Below are positions 15,563 through 23,770 of a DNA stretch of 64,000 bases, in pieces. The stretch lies in contig NZ_FNGE01000006.1 of assembly GCF_900102885.1 (NCBI RefSeq), forward strand, positions 124,001-188,000. Direction: 5' to 3'. The notes below the pieces were generated by a model. That model was not told where the DNA came from and searched no databases. It worked only from the letters and a program-made list of their open reading frames with translations. Source of the stretch: Paracoccus chinensis. Its GTDB lineage: Bacteria > Pseudomonadota > Alphaproteobacteria > Rhodobacterales > Rhodobacteraceae. The position numbers and the translations under genes were made by a program. Position 1 is the first letter of the stretch. Every line of letters starts with the position of its first letter.

Positions 15563-16459
15563 ATGGTAACGAGCCTCGATCTGCGCGCATTCGATGAGGC
15601 GCTCGACGAGGACGTCGAACTGGAACTCGAGGATACGGCGCTGCCCCTGCAGATCGCGGCAGCCTATCGCGAGATGCATCCCAACCCGCTTCCCAAGAAG
15701 ATCTATTTCCACGAGCTGCTGCGCCTTCAGGCCGAGTTGATCAAGCTGCAGAGCTGGGTCGCCCATCACAGGGAAAAGGTCGTCGTCATCTTCGAGGGCC
15801 GCGATTCGGCCGGCAAGGGCGGCGTCATCAAGCGCATCACCCAGCGCCTGAACCCCCGCGTCGTGCGCACCGTGGCCCTGCCCGCGCCCTCGGACCGCGA
15901 AAAGACCCAGTGGTATTTCCAGCGCTATGTCCCGCACCTGCCCGCGGGCGGCGAGATCGTGCTGTTCGACCGCAGCTGGTACAACCGCGCGGGCGTTGAA
16001 CGCGTGATGGGCTTCGCCACCGAGGACGAGGTCGAGCAGTTCTTCCGCGACGTCCCCGAATTCGAGCGGATGCTGGTCCGCTCGGGCATCCGGCTGGTGA
16101 AATACTGGTTCTCGATCACCGACGTTGAACAGCAGATGCGCTTCCTCATGCGCATCCACGATCCCCTGAAGCAGTGGAAGCTGTCGCCGATGGACCTGCA
16201 GTCCCGCGTCCGCTGGGAGGCCTATACCAAGGCCAAGGAGGACATGTTCGAACGCACCTCGATCCCCGAGGCCCCCTGGTATATCGTTCCGGGCAACGAC
16301 AAGAAGCGGGCGCGGCTGAACTGCATCAGCCATCTTCTGAGCCTCATCCCCTATACCGAGGTCGAATACGACCCGATCACCCTGCCCGAGCGCGTCTTCA
16401 ACCCGGACTATGAGCGCGACGTCCTGCCGCGCGACCTTTTTGTTCCCGAACGCTACTGA
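15563..16459 (+). CDS. ppk2: Polyphosphate kinase 2
   Basis: Transfers phosphate between polyphosphate and nucleotides, mostly toward (d)NDP/NTP formation in this family. Single-domain PPK2: Walker A GRDSAGKGG at residues 79-87, Walker B FDRSWYNRAGVERV at about 135-148, and lid-region arginines in the intervening VRTVALPAPSDREKTQWYFQR. 298 residues, the length of one-domain PPK2. Start ATG 15563 follows GGAAAGGGA-like purines. A PHO box just upstream suggests induction when phosphate is scarce, when polyphosphate would be drawn on. Subclass (AMP versus ADP use) cannot be decided by eye. Confidence 0.95.
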   Translation: MVTSLDLRAFDEALDEDVELELEDTALPLQIAAAYREMHPNPLPKKIYFHELLRLQAELIKLQSWVAHHREKVVVIFEGRDSAGKGGVIKRITQRLNPRVVRTVALPAPSDREKTQWYFQRYVPHLPAGGEIVLFDRSWYNRAGVERVMGFATEDEVEQFFRDVPEFERMLVRSGIRLVKYWFSITDVEQQMRFLMRIHDPLKQWKLSPMDLQSRVRWEAYTKAKEDMFERTSIPEAPWYIVPGNDKKRARLNCISHLLSLIPYTEVEYDPITLPERVFNPDYERDVLPRDLFVPERY

Positions 16460-16469
16460 AAGCACCCCG

Positions 16470-16787
16470 ATGCCCAAAGCCTACTGGATCGCCCATGTCA
16501 CCGTCGATGACCCCGAGGCCTACGGCGCCTATCGCGAGGCCAATGCCGCCGCCTTCGGGAAATACGGCGCCCGCTTCCTTGTCCGGGGCGGCGACCAGCA
16601 GGTGATGGAGGGCACGCTTCGCCCCCGCGCCGTGGTGATCGAGTTCCCCTCGCGCGAGGCGGCCGAGGCCTGTTACCACAGCCCCGAGTATCAGGCCGCG
16701 CTGGCGCTGCGGCAGCCCGCCGGCACTGCCGACCTGGCCATCGTCGACGGCTGGGATCAGCCGGATCGCGCCGATGGAAGCAACTGA
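16470..16787 (+). CDS. DUF1330 domain-containing protein
   Basis: 105-residue protein of the DUF1330/dimeric alpha-beta barrel type: MPKAYWIAHVTVDDPEAYGAY, a central RFLVRGG and VVIEFPSREAAEACYHSPEY are the family blocks. The function of the family is not known. ATG at 16470 is where homology begins and it lies ten bases after the ppk2 stop, so it is probably cotranscribed with ppk2 and would share phosphate control. The frame is open upstream to 16410 within ppk2, which I do not accept as coding. Confidence 0.88.
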   Translation: MPKAYWIAHVTVDDPEAYGAYREANAAAFGKYGARFLVRGGDQQVMEGTLRPRAVVIEFPSREAAEACYHSPEYQAALALRQPAGTADLAIVDGWDQPDRADGSN

Positions 16788-16833
16788 TCTTCTTTAACTT
16801 GCGCAGGCTGGAAAGGGCACTGATAATAAAGCC

Positions 16834-17289
16834 ATGTTCCGTAGCCTGCTGCCCCGCCTGCTGGGAGACGATCCTCCCGAAACCACGCTGTCGCATGATG
16901 ACGCGGAGGTTGCGATCGCCGCGTTGATGGTGCGGATCGCGCGCGCCGACAATCATTACGGCAAGGACGAGCGGACGCATATCGACGCGCTGCTGGCCCG
17001 CCGCCGCAGCCTGTCTGCGGCGGATGCGGCCGACCGCCGCGCCGCGGCCGAGATGATCGAGGCCGAGGCACCCGACACCGTGCGCTTCACCCGCGCCATC
17101 AAGGACCGCATCGCGCTGGAAGAACGGGCCGAGATCATCGGCGCCCTGTGGGAGATCGCGCTGGCCGACGGCACACGCAGCGCCGACGAGGACGCGATGA
17201 TCCGGCTGGTCGCCAGCCTTCTGGGCGTCAGCGACGTGGAAAGCGCGCAGCAGCGCCAGCAGGTCGCCGGCGCCGCCTCGGGGCGCTGA
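16834..17289 (+). CDS. TerB-like (TerB/DjlA-N) protein
   Basis: 151-residue, all-helical protein like the tellurite-resistance TerB/DUF533 fold: AEVAIAALMVRIARADNHYG then a second half IIGALWEIALADGTRSADED, each ending in an acidic turn that in TerB binds metal. No signal peptide or membrane segment. 46 bases separate it from the DUF1330 gene and no terminator is visible, so it may end the ppk2 unit. The start at 16834 lacks a strong ribosome-binding site. Function unknown. Confidence 0.8.
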   Translation: MFRSLLPRLLGDDPPETTLSHDDAEVAIAALMVRIARADNHYGKDERTHIDALLARRRSLSAADAADRRAAAEMIEAEAPDTVRFTRAIKDRIALEERAEIIGALWEIALADGTRSADEDAMIRLVASLLGVSDVESAQQRQQVAGAASGR

Positions 17290-17353
17290 GCGCGCCTGAC
17301 GTTCCGACATCCCCGTTGCAATCCAGCCCGGATTCACGCCAGATGCGCAGGCC

Positions 17354-18169
17354 ATGACAGCGCAAGCCCTTCGATCCCGCCTGCCCGCCGACGACGCGGC
17401 GCCCGCCCCGGTCATCCAGATCCGCGGGCTGCACAAGGCCTATGGTCCGCTGCAGGTGCTCAAGGGCGTGGACATGACGGCGCCGCGCGGCCATGTCGTC
17501 ACGCTGATCGGCTCGTCCGGCTCGGGGAAGTCCACGCTGCTGCGCTGCTGCAACCTGCTGGAAATCAGCCAGGCGGGCGAGATCGTGATCGAGGGCGAGC
17601 CCGTCCGCTGGACCGGCGCCGGCCCCGACCGCCAGCCCGCCGATCGCGCGCAGGTCCGCCGCCTTCGCACCAACCTGTCCATGGTGTTCCAGCAGTTCAA
17701 CCTGTGGTCCCACATGACCATCCTGCAGAACGTCATGGAGGCGCCCGTGACCGTGCTGGGCCAGCCCGCGGGACAGGTCGAGGCGCGCGCCCGCAAGCTC
17801 TTGGACAAGGTCGGCATCGGCGACAAGGCCGACGCCTGGCCCGCGCAGCTTTCGGGTGGTCAGCAGCAGCGCGCCGCCATTGCCCGCGCGCTCTGCATGG
17901 AGCCTCGGGCGCTTCTCTTCGACGAACCCACCAGCGCGCTCGACCCCGAGCTGCAGCAGGAGGTCGTGAAGGTCATCAAGGATCTCGCGGCCGAGCACCG
18001 GACCATGATCCTCGTCACCCACGACATGCGGCTGGCGGCCGATGTCAGCGACCACGTGGTGTTCCTGCACCAGGGCCGGATCGAGGAGGAAGGCCCGCCC
18101 GACCAGATTTTCCGCGCCCCCCGGACCGACCGGCTGCGCCAATTCCTCAGCGCCACGATGAGCGCCTGA
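17354..18169 (+). CDS. Polar amino acid-type ABC transporter, ATP-binding protein
   Basis: 271-residue ATPase of the HisP/GlnQ/OccP group. Walker A GSSGSGKST at residues 53-61, Q-loop in VFQQFNLWSHMT, signature LSGGQQQRAAIARAL, Walker B ALLFDEPTSALDPE, switch His in VTHDM. First gene of an ATPase, binding protein, permease, permease, glutamine-synthetase-like cluster on the plus strand. The insert of about ten residues after the glutamate-binding loop (WTGAGPDRQPADRAQ) is typical of the histidine/opine branch. Substrate unknown: a basic amino acid, opine or polyamine-like compound is plausible. Confidence 0.93.
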   Translation: MTAQALRSRLPADDAAPAPVIQIRGLHKAYGPLQVLKGVDMTAPRGHVVTLIGSSGSGKSTLLRCCNLLEISQAGEIVIEGEPVRWTGAGPDRQPADRAQVRRLRTNLSMVFQQFNLWSHMTILQNVMEAPVTVLGQPAGQVEARARKLLDKVGIGDKADAWPAQLSGGQQQRAAIARALCMEPRALLFDEPTSALDPELQQEVVKVIKDLAAEHRTMILVTHDMRLAADVSDHVVFLHQGRIEEEGPPDQIFRAPRTDRLRQFLSATMSA

Positions 18170-18192
18170 GACATAACCGACGGGAGACCACC

Positions 18193-18981
18193 ATGAAGAA
18201 CCTGCTGATCGCCGCCGCCGTGCTGGCCCTGAGCGCGGGCGCAAGCCTGGCCGAGCCGCTGCGGATGGGCACCGAGGGCGCCTATCCTCCCTACAACTTC
18301 GTCAACGAGAAGGGCGAGGTGGACGGCTTCGAGATCGAGCTGGGCAACGAGCTGTGCAAGCGCATCCAGGCGGAGTGCACCTGGGTCCGCAACGACTGGG
18401 ATTCGATCATCCCGAACCTCGTCAGCGGCAACTACGACACGATCATGGCGGGGATGAACATCACCGACGAACGCCGCAAGTCCATTGCCTTCTCGGACGC
18501 CTACACGCCGCCCCCGCCCTCGGCCTATGTGGCGCTGACGCCCGACGCCGACGTGAAGGGCATCGTGGCCGCGCAGACCAACACCATCCAGGCGGGCTAT
18601 GTGGCTGAATCCGGCGCAACCCTGGTCGAGTTCGCCACCGGCGAGGAAGCCATCGCCGCCGTCCGCAACGGCGAGGCCGACGCCGTCTTCGCCGACCGCG
18701 ACTTCCTCGTGCCCTTCGAGCGCGATTCCGAGGATCTCGTCTGGGTCGACGGCCAGGATCGCGTCGTCGTGGGCGAGGGCCTGGGCATCGGGATGCGCCA
18801 GTCGGACACCGAACTGAAGGCCCGCTTCGACAAGGCCATCGCCGACATGAAGGCCGACGGTTCGCTGGACGCGCTGATCGTCAAGTGGCTGGGCGCCGAG
18901 GCCAAGACCTTCGCTGGCATGGCCGCCGAGGGCGGTGCCGCCACCGACGCGGCTGCCGCGCCTGCCGCCGCCTCGAACTGA
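18193..18981 (+). CDS. ABC transporter periplasmic binding protein, family 3
   Basis: 262-residue solute-binding protein. A clear Sec signal peptide (MKNLLIAAAVLALSAGASLA) is followed by the family-3 opening LRMGTEGAYPPYNF and the ligand-site segments VRNDWDSIIPNL and MNITDERR. The C-terminus is a low-complexity Ala-rich tail (GGAATDAAAAPAAASN) not needed for the fold. ATG 18193 has GGGAGA seven bases upstream. A G/C hairpin after the gene may hold its mRNA level above the permeases. Confidence 0.93.
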   Translation: MKNLLIAAAVLALSAGASLAEPLRMGTEGAYPPYNFVNEKGEVDGFEIELGNELCKRIQAECTWVRNDWDSIIPNLVSGNYDTIMAGMNITDERRKSIAFSDAYTPPPPSAYVALTPDADVKGIVAAQTNTIQAGYVAESGATLVEFATGEEAIAAVRNGEADAVFADRDFLVPFERDSEDLVWVDGQDRVVVGEGLGIGMRQSDTELKARFDKAIADMKADGSLDALIVKWLGAEAKTFAGMAAEGGAATDAAAAPAAASN

Positions 18982-18993
18982 CCCTCTGAAAGG

Positions 18994-19021
18994 GGCCGCC
19001 GTCCCGGTGCGGGCGGCGGCC
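18994..19021 (+). promoter_or_regulatory. Intercistronic hairpin after the binding-protein gene
   Basis: GGCCGCC (18994-19000) pairs with GGCGGCC (19015-19021), with inner CCC/GGG pairing possible. No T-run follows. Such stems after binding-protein genes commonly protect the upstream mRNA or partly stop transcription; which applies here is inference. Confidence 0.5.
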
Positions 19022-19031
19022 TGACCCTACC

Positions 19032-19916
19032 ATGTTCGCCATGTGCGCCGACCCCAAGGCCCTTGAAGGGCTCGCCTGGATGCTGTGCTACCTCACCTCG
19101 GGGACGCACATGCTGTTCTATGCGTCCTTCGGCACGGTGCTGGGGCTGCTGGCGGTGACCGCGCCTGCGGCGCTGCTGCTGGGCTTCCTGGGGGCGCTGG
19201 CCGCGCGTTCGCCCGTGGCGCCGCTGCGCTGGATCGGGCGGACCTATGCCGCCATCGTGCGCGGCGTGCCGGACGTGGTCTTCTTCCTTTTCGTGCCCAT
19301 CGCGCTGGACCAGGGGATCGAGTGGCTGCGCTCGCGCGTCCTTTGCGACCCCTCGGTCCCGGTGCGGCAGGGCAACGAGTTCGTGGTCTGCGCCGCCGCC
19401 AAGATGCCCTTGTCCACCAGTCCCGAATGGGTGCACGACCTTTACGGCATCGCGCTGGCCGTGGCGGCCTTTGCCTTTGTCTTCGGCGCTTTCGCAGCCA
19501 ATGTCCTTTACGGGGCGATGGGTGCGGTGCCGCGCGCCCAGCTTGAAACGGCCGAGGCCTACGGCATGACCCCGCGCCAGATCGACCGGCGCATCCTGAT
19601 CCCGCAGATGTGGACCTATGCCCTGCCCGGCCTGTCGAATCTGTGGATGATCCTCATCAAGGCGACGCCCCTTCTGTTCCTGCTGGGGGTCGAGGACATC
19701 GTCTACTGGGCGCGCGAACTCGGCGGGTCCAAGACAACAACCTATGCCTATCCGCATGGCGACTGGCGCGTGTGGTACTTCCTGGCGCTGCTGGTCTTCT
19801 ATCTCGGCATGACCTGGATCTCGCAGCGGCTGATCGACCGGCTGGCGGGCCGCCTGTCGCGCGGACAGGCGACCATGGCGGGCGAGGCCATGCGCAAGGC
19901 GGGCACCACCGCATGA
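19032..19916 (+). CDS. Amino acid ABC transporter permease (first)
   Basis: 294-residue inner-membrane subunit of the HisQ/M type. Hydrophobic segments near TVLGLLAVTAPAALLLGFLGAL, VVFFLFVPIAL, ALAVAAFAFVFGAFAANVLYG and FLALLVFYLGMTWI; the EAA loop reads EAYGMTPRQIDRRILIPQ and contacts the ATPase. It contains an insertion with two cysteines (CDPSVPVRQGNEFVVC) between membrane segments, unusual for the family but seen in the histidine-type branch of Rhodobacteraceae by recollection. ATGA overlap with the next permease. Confidence 0.92.
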   Translation: MFAMCADPKALEGLAWMLCYLTSGTHMLFYASFGTVLGLLAVTAPAALLLGFLGALAARSPVAPLRWIGRTYAAIVRGVPDVVFFLFVPIALDQGIEWLRSRVLCDPSVPVRQGNEFVVCAAAKMPLSTSPEWVHDLYGIALAVAAFAFVFGAFAANVLYGAMGAVPRAQLETAEAYGMTPRQIDRRILIPQMWTYALPGLSNLWMILIKATPLLFLLGVEDIVYWARELGGSKTTTYAYPHGDWRVWYFLALLVFYLGMTWISQRLIDRLAGRLSRGQATMAGEAMRKAGTTA

Positions 19917-20740
19917 ACGAGTGCCTGCAAACCATCGCGGATTACGGCCTGCGCTCGATCGGGATCGGCGAGCGGCTGCTGCCGCGGACCGACTTCACGC
20001 TGTGCCAGCAGTTCGTGCTGATCGGCTCGGGACTGATCTGGAACCTTTACTTCGTCATCCTGTCGCTGGCTTTCGGCTTCGTTCTGGCGAACGGGCTGGC
20101 GCTGGCCAAGGCCAGCCGCAACCCGTGGCTCCGCCGCCCGGCCGATGGCTTCATTTTCGTCTTCCGGGGCAGCCCGCTCTTCATCCAGTTCTTCCTGGCC
20201 TATTCGGCGCTGGTTCTGCTGCCGCGCGAAGGCGTGCAGTTGCTCGGCCTGACCCTGCCGACCGGCTGGCTGACCCGCGCCTGGGCGGGCGCGCTGATCG
20301 TCCTGACCCTGAACACCGCCGCCTATTCGGCCGAGATCTTCCACGGCGCGCTGAGGAACGTACCCAAGGGCGACCTGGAAGCCGCCGACGCCTATGGCCT
20401 GACCGGCTGGAAGCGGTTCCGCCGCATCGTCTGGCCGACGATGATGCGGCTGGCCTGGCCCGCCTATACCAACGAGGCGATCTTCCTGTTCCACGCCACG
20501 ACGCTGGTCTTCTTTTCGGCCTTTCCAGCGATCCAGCAGATGGGCGACAGCCTCTATTACGCCAGCTACTTCGCCGACAAGACCTTCAACCCCTTCGTGG
20601 CCTATCCCATCGTGGCGGGCTACTTCATCCTTCTGACCCTGTGCCTGATCGGGCTTTTCGGGGTCGTCAACCGGCGGCTGAACCGCCATCTGCCGGGCGC
20701 GGCCAAGCGGCTGCGCTATCGGCCCAATCTTTTCAGGTGA
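19913..20740 (+). CDS. Amino acid ABC transporter permease (second)
   Basis: 275-residue partner permease. Membrane segments around QFVLIGSGLIWNLYFVILSL, VFRGSPLFIQFFLAYSALVL and PIVAGYFILLTLCLIGLF; the EAA loop reads AADAYGLTGWKRFRRIVWP. The ATG at 19913 overlaps the previous stop by four bases, so translation is coupled. The next gene, a glutamine-synthetase-like enzyme, starts four bases after the stop. Confidence 0.93.
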   Translation: MNECLQTIADYGLRSIGIGERLLPRTDFTLCQQFVLIGSGLIWNLYFVILSLAFGFVLANGLALAKASRNPWLRRPADGFIFVFRGSPLFIQFFLAYSALVLLPREGVQLLGLTLPTGWLTRAWAGALIVLTLNTAAYSAEIFHGALRNVPKGDLEAADAYGLTGWKRFRRIVWPTMMRLAWPAYTNEAIFLFHATTLVFFSAFPAIQQMGDSLYYASYFADKTFNPFVAYPIVAGYFILLTLCLIGLFGVVNRRLNRHLPGAAKRLRYRPNLFR

Positions 20741-20744
20741 CATC

Positions 20745-22079
20745 ATGGACTGGCTGAGGGAACACCCTGAAGTCAAGACGATCCGCGTGGCCGCATCGGA
20801 CCTGAACGGGGTCGCGCGCGGCAAGCGCGTGCCCGCCCGCTTTGCCGACAAGCTGCTGACGGAGGGGACCAAGTTCCCTTATTCCGTTCTCAACATGGAC
20901 ATTTGGGGCGAGGACGTCGAGGACAGCCCCCTTGTCTTCCAGGCCGGCGACCCGGACGGGCTTCTGATGCCGACCGAGCGGGGCTTCATGCCGATGCCTT
21001 GGCTGGACGCGCCCACGGGCCTGCTGCCCTTGTGGATGTTCCACCCCGACGGGCGCCCTTATGACGGCTGCCCGCGGCAGGCGCTCGCCCGCGTCATGGA
21101 CCGCTACAAGGCGGCCGGACTGACGCCCGTGGTGGCGACCGAGCTGGAATTCTTCCTGATCGACGACAGCAAGTTCGGCGAATTGCAGGTGCCGCCCTCG
21201 CCCCGGTCGGGCAAGCGGCGGACGGGGGCGGAAACCCTGTCCCTGCGCGCGCTCGACGCCTTCGACCGCTTCTTCACGCAGCTTTACGACGGCTGCGAGG
21301 CGATGGACATTCCCGCCGACACCGCGATCTCGGAAGCCGCGCCGGGGCAGTTCGAGATCAACCTGATGCACCAGCCCGATCCGCTGAAGGCGGCGGACGA
21401 CGCCTGGCTGTTCAAGATGCTGGTCAAGGGCATCGCCCGGCGCTTCGGCTTCGCCGGGTCCTTCATGGCCAAGCCCTATGACGTGTTCAACGGCAACGGG
21501 ATGCACATGCATTTCTCGATCCTGGACGCCGAGGGAAACAACATCTTCGACGACGGGACCGAGGCCGGATCACCCATGCTGCGCCATGCCGTCGCAGGCT
21601 GCCTGCGGGCCATGCCGGGATCCACCCTGCTGTTCGCGCCGCATGAGAACAGCTATGACCGGCTGGTCCCGAATGCCCATGCCCCGACCGGCATCGGCTG
21701 GGCCTACGAGAACCGGACCTCTGCGATCCGCATCCCGTCCTCGCATCACAAGGCGCGGCGGATCGAACATCGGACGCCCGGCGGCGACGTGAACCCCTAT
21801 CTGACCGTCGCTGCGATCCTGGGCGCGGCGCTGAACGGGATCGAGGACCGGCTGGACTGCCCGGCACCGATCACGGGCAACGCCTATGACCATGACCTGC
21901 AGCAGTTGCCGGGAACCTGGGCCGGGGCCATCGACTGCTTCGAGAAATGCCCCGACATCCGGCGCATCTTCCCGCAGCACCTGATCGAGAACCTGCTGAT
22001 GACCAAGCGGCAGGAGTTGCACTACATGGCCGAGCTGTCGGACGCCGAGACGATCGAGCTGTATCTGGACACGGTCTGA
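20745..22079 (+). CDS. Glutamine synthetase family protein (gamma-glutamyl-amine ligase-like)
   Basis: 444-residue GS-fold ligase. Visible are ATELEFFLID (metal ligands), SEAAPGQFEINL, NGNGMHMHFSI (ATP/ammonia region), the phosphate-binding NRTSAIRIP and the metal-site EHRTPGGDVNPYL. The N-terminal segment VRVAASDLNGVARGKRVP is typical of GS-like proteins such as gamma-glutamylputrescine synthetase rather than housekeeping GlnA. Four-base spacing after the transporter genes indicates one operon, so it probably glutamylates the imported amine or amino acid. I do not assign puuA because the remaining Puu genes are absent. Confidence 0.87.
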   Translation: MDWLREHPEVKTIRVAASDLNGVARGKRVPARFADKLLTEGTKFPYSVLNMDIWGEDVEDSPLVFQAGDPDGLLMPTERGFMPMPWLDAPTGLLPLWMFHPDGRPYDGCPRQALARVMDRYKAAGLTPVVATELEFFLIDDSKFGELQVPPSPRSGKRRTGAETLSLRALDAFDRFFTQLYDGCEAMDIPADTAISEAAPGQFEINLMHQPDPLKAADDAWLFKMLVKGIARRFGFAGSFMAKPYDVFNGNGMHMHFSILDAEGNNIFDDGTEAGSPMLRHAVAGCLRAMPGSTLLFAPHENSYDRLVPNAHAPTGIGWAYENRTSAIRIPSSHHKARRIEHRTPGGDVNPYLTVAAILGAALNGIEDRLDCPAPITGNAYDHDLQQLPGTWAGAIDCFEKCPDIRRIFPQHLIENLLMTKRQELHYMAELSDAETIELYLDTV

Positions 22080-22091
22080 CGCGCACCGGGC

Positions 22092-22109
22092 GGGCCGCTA
22101 CAGCGGCCC
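22092..22109. terminator. Hairpin between GS-like gene and SRAP gene
   Basis: GGGCCGC (22092-22098), loop TACA, GCGGCCC (22103-22109). It covers the SRAP stop codon and lies 12 bases past the GS-like stop, so it may serve both convergent genes. Confidence 0.55.
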
Positions 22110-22724
22110 TTCGACCAGCCGCAGCGCCCCGTCCGGCAGGGGGCGCTGCAAGGCGCGGGCCCGCTCGAAGGGGGCGGTCAGCCATGCGTCCCATTCCTCG
22201 GGGGTGGTCAGGATCACCGGCATGGCCTTGGGATGGATCGCGCCCACCTCGGCGTTCGGCGGGCAGGTAAGGAAGGCGTAAAGATCATCGGTGGTCTCGC
22301 CGTCCTTCACCTTGCGCACCGACCGCCAGCCGCGCACCTCGAGCCCCGCGAAGAACATGGGCGCGTCCTCGTCCGCTGGCGCGAACCACTGGTTGCCGCC
22401 CTTCGTGCGCTCGGCGAAGGAGGTGAGCGGAACAAGGCAGCGGTGCGCGGGCCCCAGCCAGGGCCGCCAGTGGGGCGAGCCGGTGTTGCGCACGTTGGTC
22501 ACGCCCGGATCGCGTTCCGTCTTGAGGACCGAAGGCGGGGATGGCAGTCCCCAGCGCGCCAGGGCCAGTTCCAGCCCCTCGTCCCCATGGCGCAGGATGG
22601 GCGCACGCTGGTCGGGATAGACCTGCCCGCCTTCAAGGTTGCCCGCGTTGTTCTGAAAGGACTGGTCGGGGAAAAGCTGGCGAATGGCGTCCACCGCCCG
22701 CGTGTGGCTGTAAAGATTGCACAA
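22098..22724 (-). CDS. SOS response-associated peptidase (SRAP/YedK/HMCES family)
   Basis: 208-residue SRAP protein, which crosslinks to abasic sites in single-stranded DNA through its N-terminal cysteine. The protein must begin Met-Cys; reading from the TTG at 22724 gives M-C-N-L-Y-S, and AAAGGA lies eight bases before that TTG. The frame is open further upstream to 22865, but that would bury the catalytic Cys, so I reject it. Other active-site marks: NVRNTGSPHW, the Glu in TSFAERTKG and the His in IHPKAMPVIL. Convergent with the GS-like gene. Confidence 0.93.
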   Translation of the reverse strand: MCNLYSHTRAVDAIRQLFPDQSFQNNAGNLEGGQVYPDQRAPILRHGDEGLELALARWGLPSPPSVLKTERDPGVTNVRNTGSPHWRPWLGPAHRCLVPLTSFAERTKGGNQWFAPADEDAPMFFAGLEVRGWRSVRKVKDGETTDDLYAFLTCPPNAEVGAIHPKAMPVILTTPEEWDAWLTAPFERARALQRPLPDGALRLVEGPL

Positions 22725-22829
22725 GATGGTCGTCCTTTCGCCCTGCGCCCGAGGCCGTGCCCCGTGCCAACGCACGACTGCCGCCTTGGATGCACGAAGG
22801 CGCCCTGCGGCTCCCCTGCGGAATGACGA

Positions 22830-22855
22830 AGCCGCGGCGCGATGACGCCGCGGCT
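22830..22855 (-). terminator. Terminator of the YciF-like gene
   Basis: AGCCGCGGC (22830-22838) and GCCGCGGCT (22847-22855) form a perfect 9-bp stem with an eight-base loop. On the minus strand it follows the stop of the ferritin-like gene by 43 bases, with TCGTCATTCC after it. Confidence 0.6.
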
Positions 22856-22898
22856 CGTTCTGCATGAAACCCTGCGGGCGCGGAGCCTGCGGAAGGGA

Positions 22899-23429
22899 TC
22901 ACTCGCGGCCTTCGCCGCCTTCCATCTGCTCGCCCTCGCCCTGGTCGGCCTGCTGGTTGGCGCGCTCGGCGATCTGGGTCAGCAGCTCGTCGGTGCGCTT
23001 TTCCTCCTCCAGCGTTTCCTCGAGCAGGCGGGCGGCATCTTCCATGCCGAGCTGCTGGGCCCAGGTGCGCAGGGTGCCGTAGCGGGCGATCTCGTAATGC
23101 TCCATCGCCTGGGCGCCGGCGATCAGGACGGCATCGGCGGCCTCGCTGTCCTTGAACTCCTCGAGATGGTCCTCAAGCTCGGCGTTCAGGCCCTGGATGC
23201 TTTCGCAGATCTTGCCGCGCGCCGCCTTGCCGATGATCTCGAAGACCTGCTGAAGACGCTCGATCTGCCCTTCGCTTTCCTGCGCGTGCTGTTCCAGCGC
23301 CTGGCGCAACTCGTCGTTCTGCGCGGCCTTGGCCGCCTTCTTCAGCGCGCGGACCGAGGTGCGCTCGGCATAAAGGACGTCCTTGAGGCCGTTGTTGAAC
23401 GCATCCTCGAGGGTTTTCTGAGTCGCCAT
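22899..23429 (-). CDS. YciE/YciF-type ferritin-like protein (DUF892)
   Basis: 176-residue four-helix ferritin-like protein of the DUF892 family, often stress-induced. Family blocks are TLEDAFNNGLKDVLYAERTS, ALEQHAQESEGQIERLQQVF and GAQAMEHYEIARYGTLRTWA, the Glu/His of which could ligate a di-iron site. A Glu/Gln-rich charged tail (GEGEQMEGGEGRE) ends the protein. ATG 23429 has AGGAG about six bases upstream; longer readings to 23726 are non-coding in appearance. Divergent from the SDR gene. Confidence 0.92.
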   Translation of the reverse strand: MATQKTLEDAFNNGLKDVLYAERTSVRALKKAAKAAQNDELRQALEQHAQESEGQIERLQQVFEIIGKAARGKICESIQGLNAELEDHLEEFKDSEAADAVLIAGAQAMEHYEIARYGTLRTWAQQLGMEDAARLLEETLEEEKRTDELLTQIAERANQQADQGEGEQMEGGEGRE

Positions 23430-23770
23430 GAGAAGCTCCTGTCTGTGTTGGTCGGCCCATGGCCGGTCCGCGGCGGGCCCCGGCCAGGCTGCGAGAGGTA
23501 AGTTCCTGACCCGCTCTCGGGTGCCGCGGCTTGTGACTAAAAAATGATAAGGTCGACAGGCGTGCCGGATCGAACGTCCCCCGCCTGTCGTTCGACCCGG
23601 AACCACGCATGAGGCATCGGGAAGATGATCAACACGCGAACGCATGGCATCATGGACGACGCACCCGGCGCGCTGCTTCCTGTCGCGCCCTGTCCTTTCG
23701 GCCTCGCTACCGGCAGGATCGAGCAATCGCGGCCGACGACCTGCCGCAACCCTGCAGGGATGGTGTGACC
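23430..23770. other. Divergent promoter region between YciF-like and SDR genes
   Basis: 341 bases without a credible gene. It contains an AT-rich patch (GACTAAAAAATGATAAGG, near 23536-23552) and two interleaved inverted repeats: CGACAGGCG / CGCCTGTCG (23554-23562, 23582-23590) and TCGAACG / CGTTCGA (23570-23576, 23589-23595). These look like regulatory dyads. Short open frames here lack ribosome-binding sites and family resemblance. Confidence 0.5.

Noticed and set aside
23480..23520. GGAAC-like -35 element of an EcfG-type stress promoter before the YciF-like gene (GGAACTTACC on the minus strand)
   Set aside because: No GTT-type -10 element at 16-17 bases distance.
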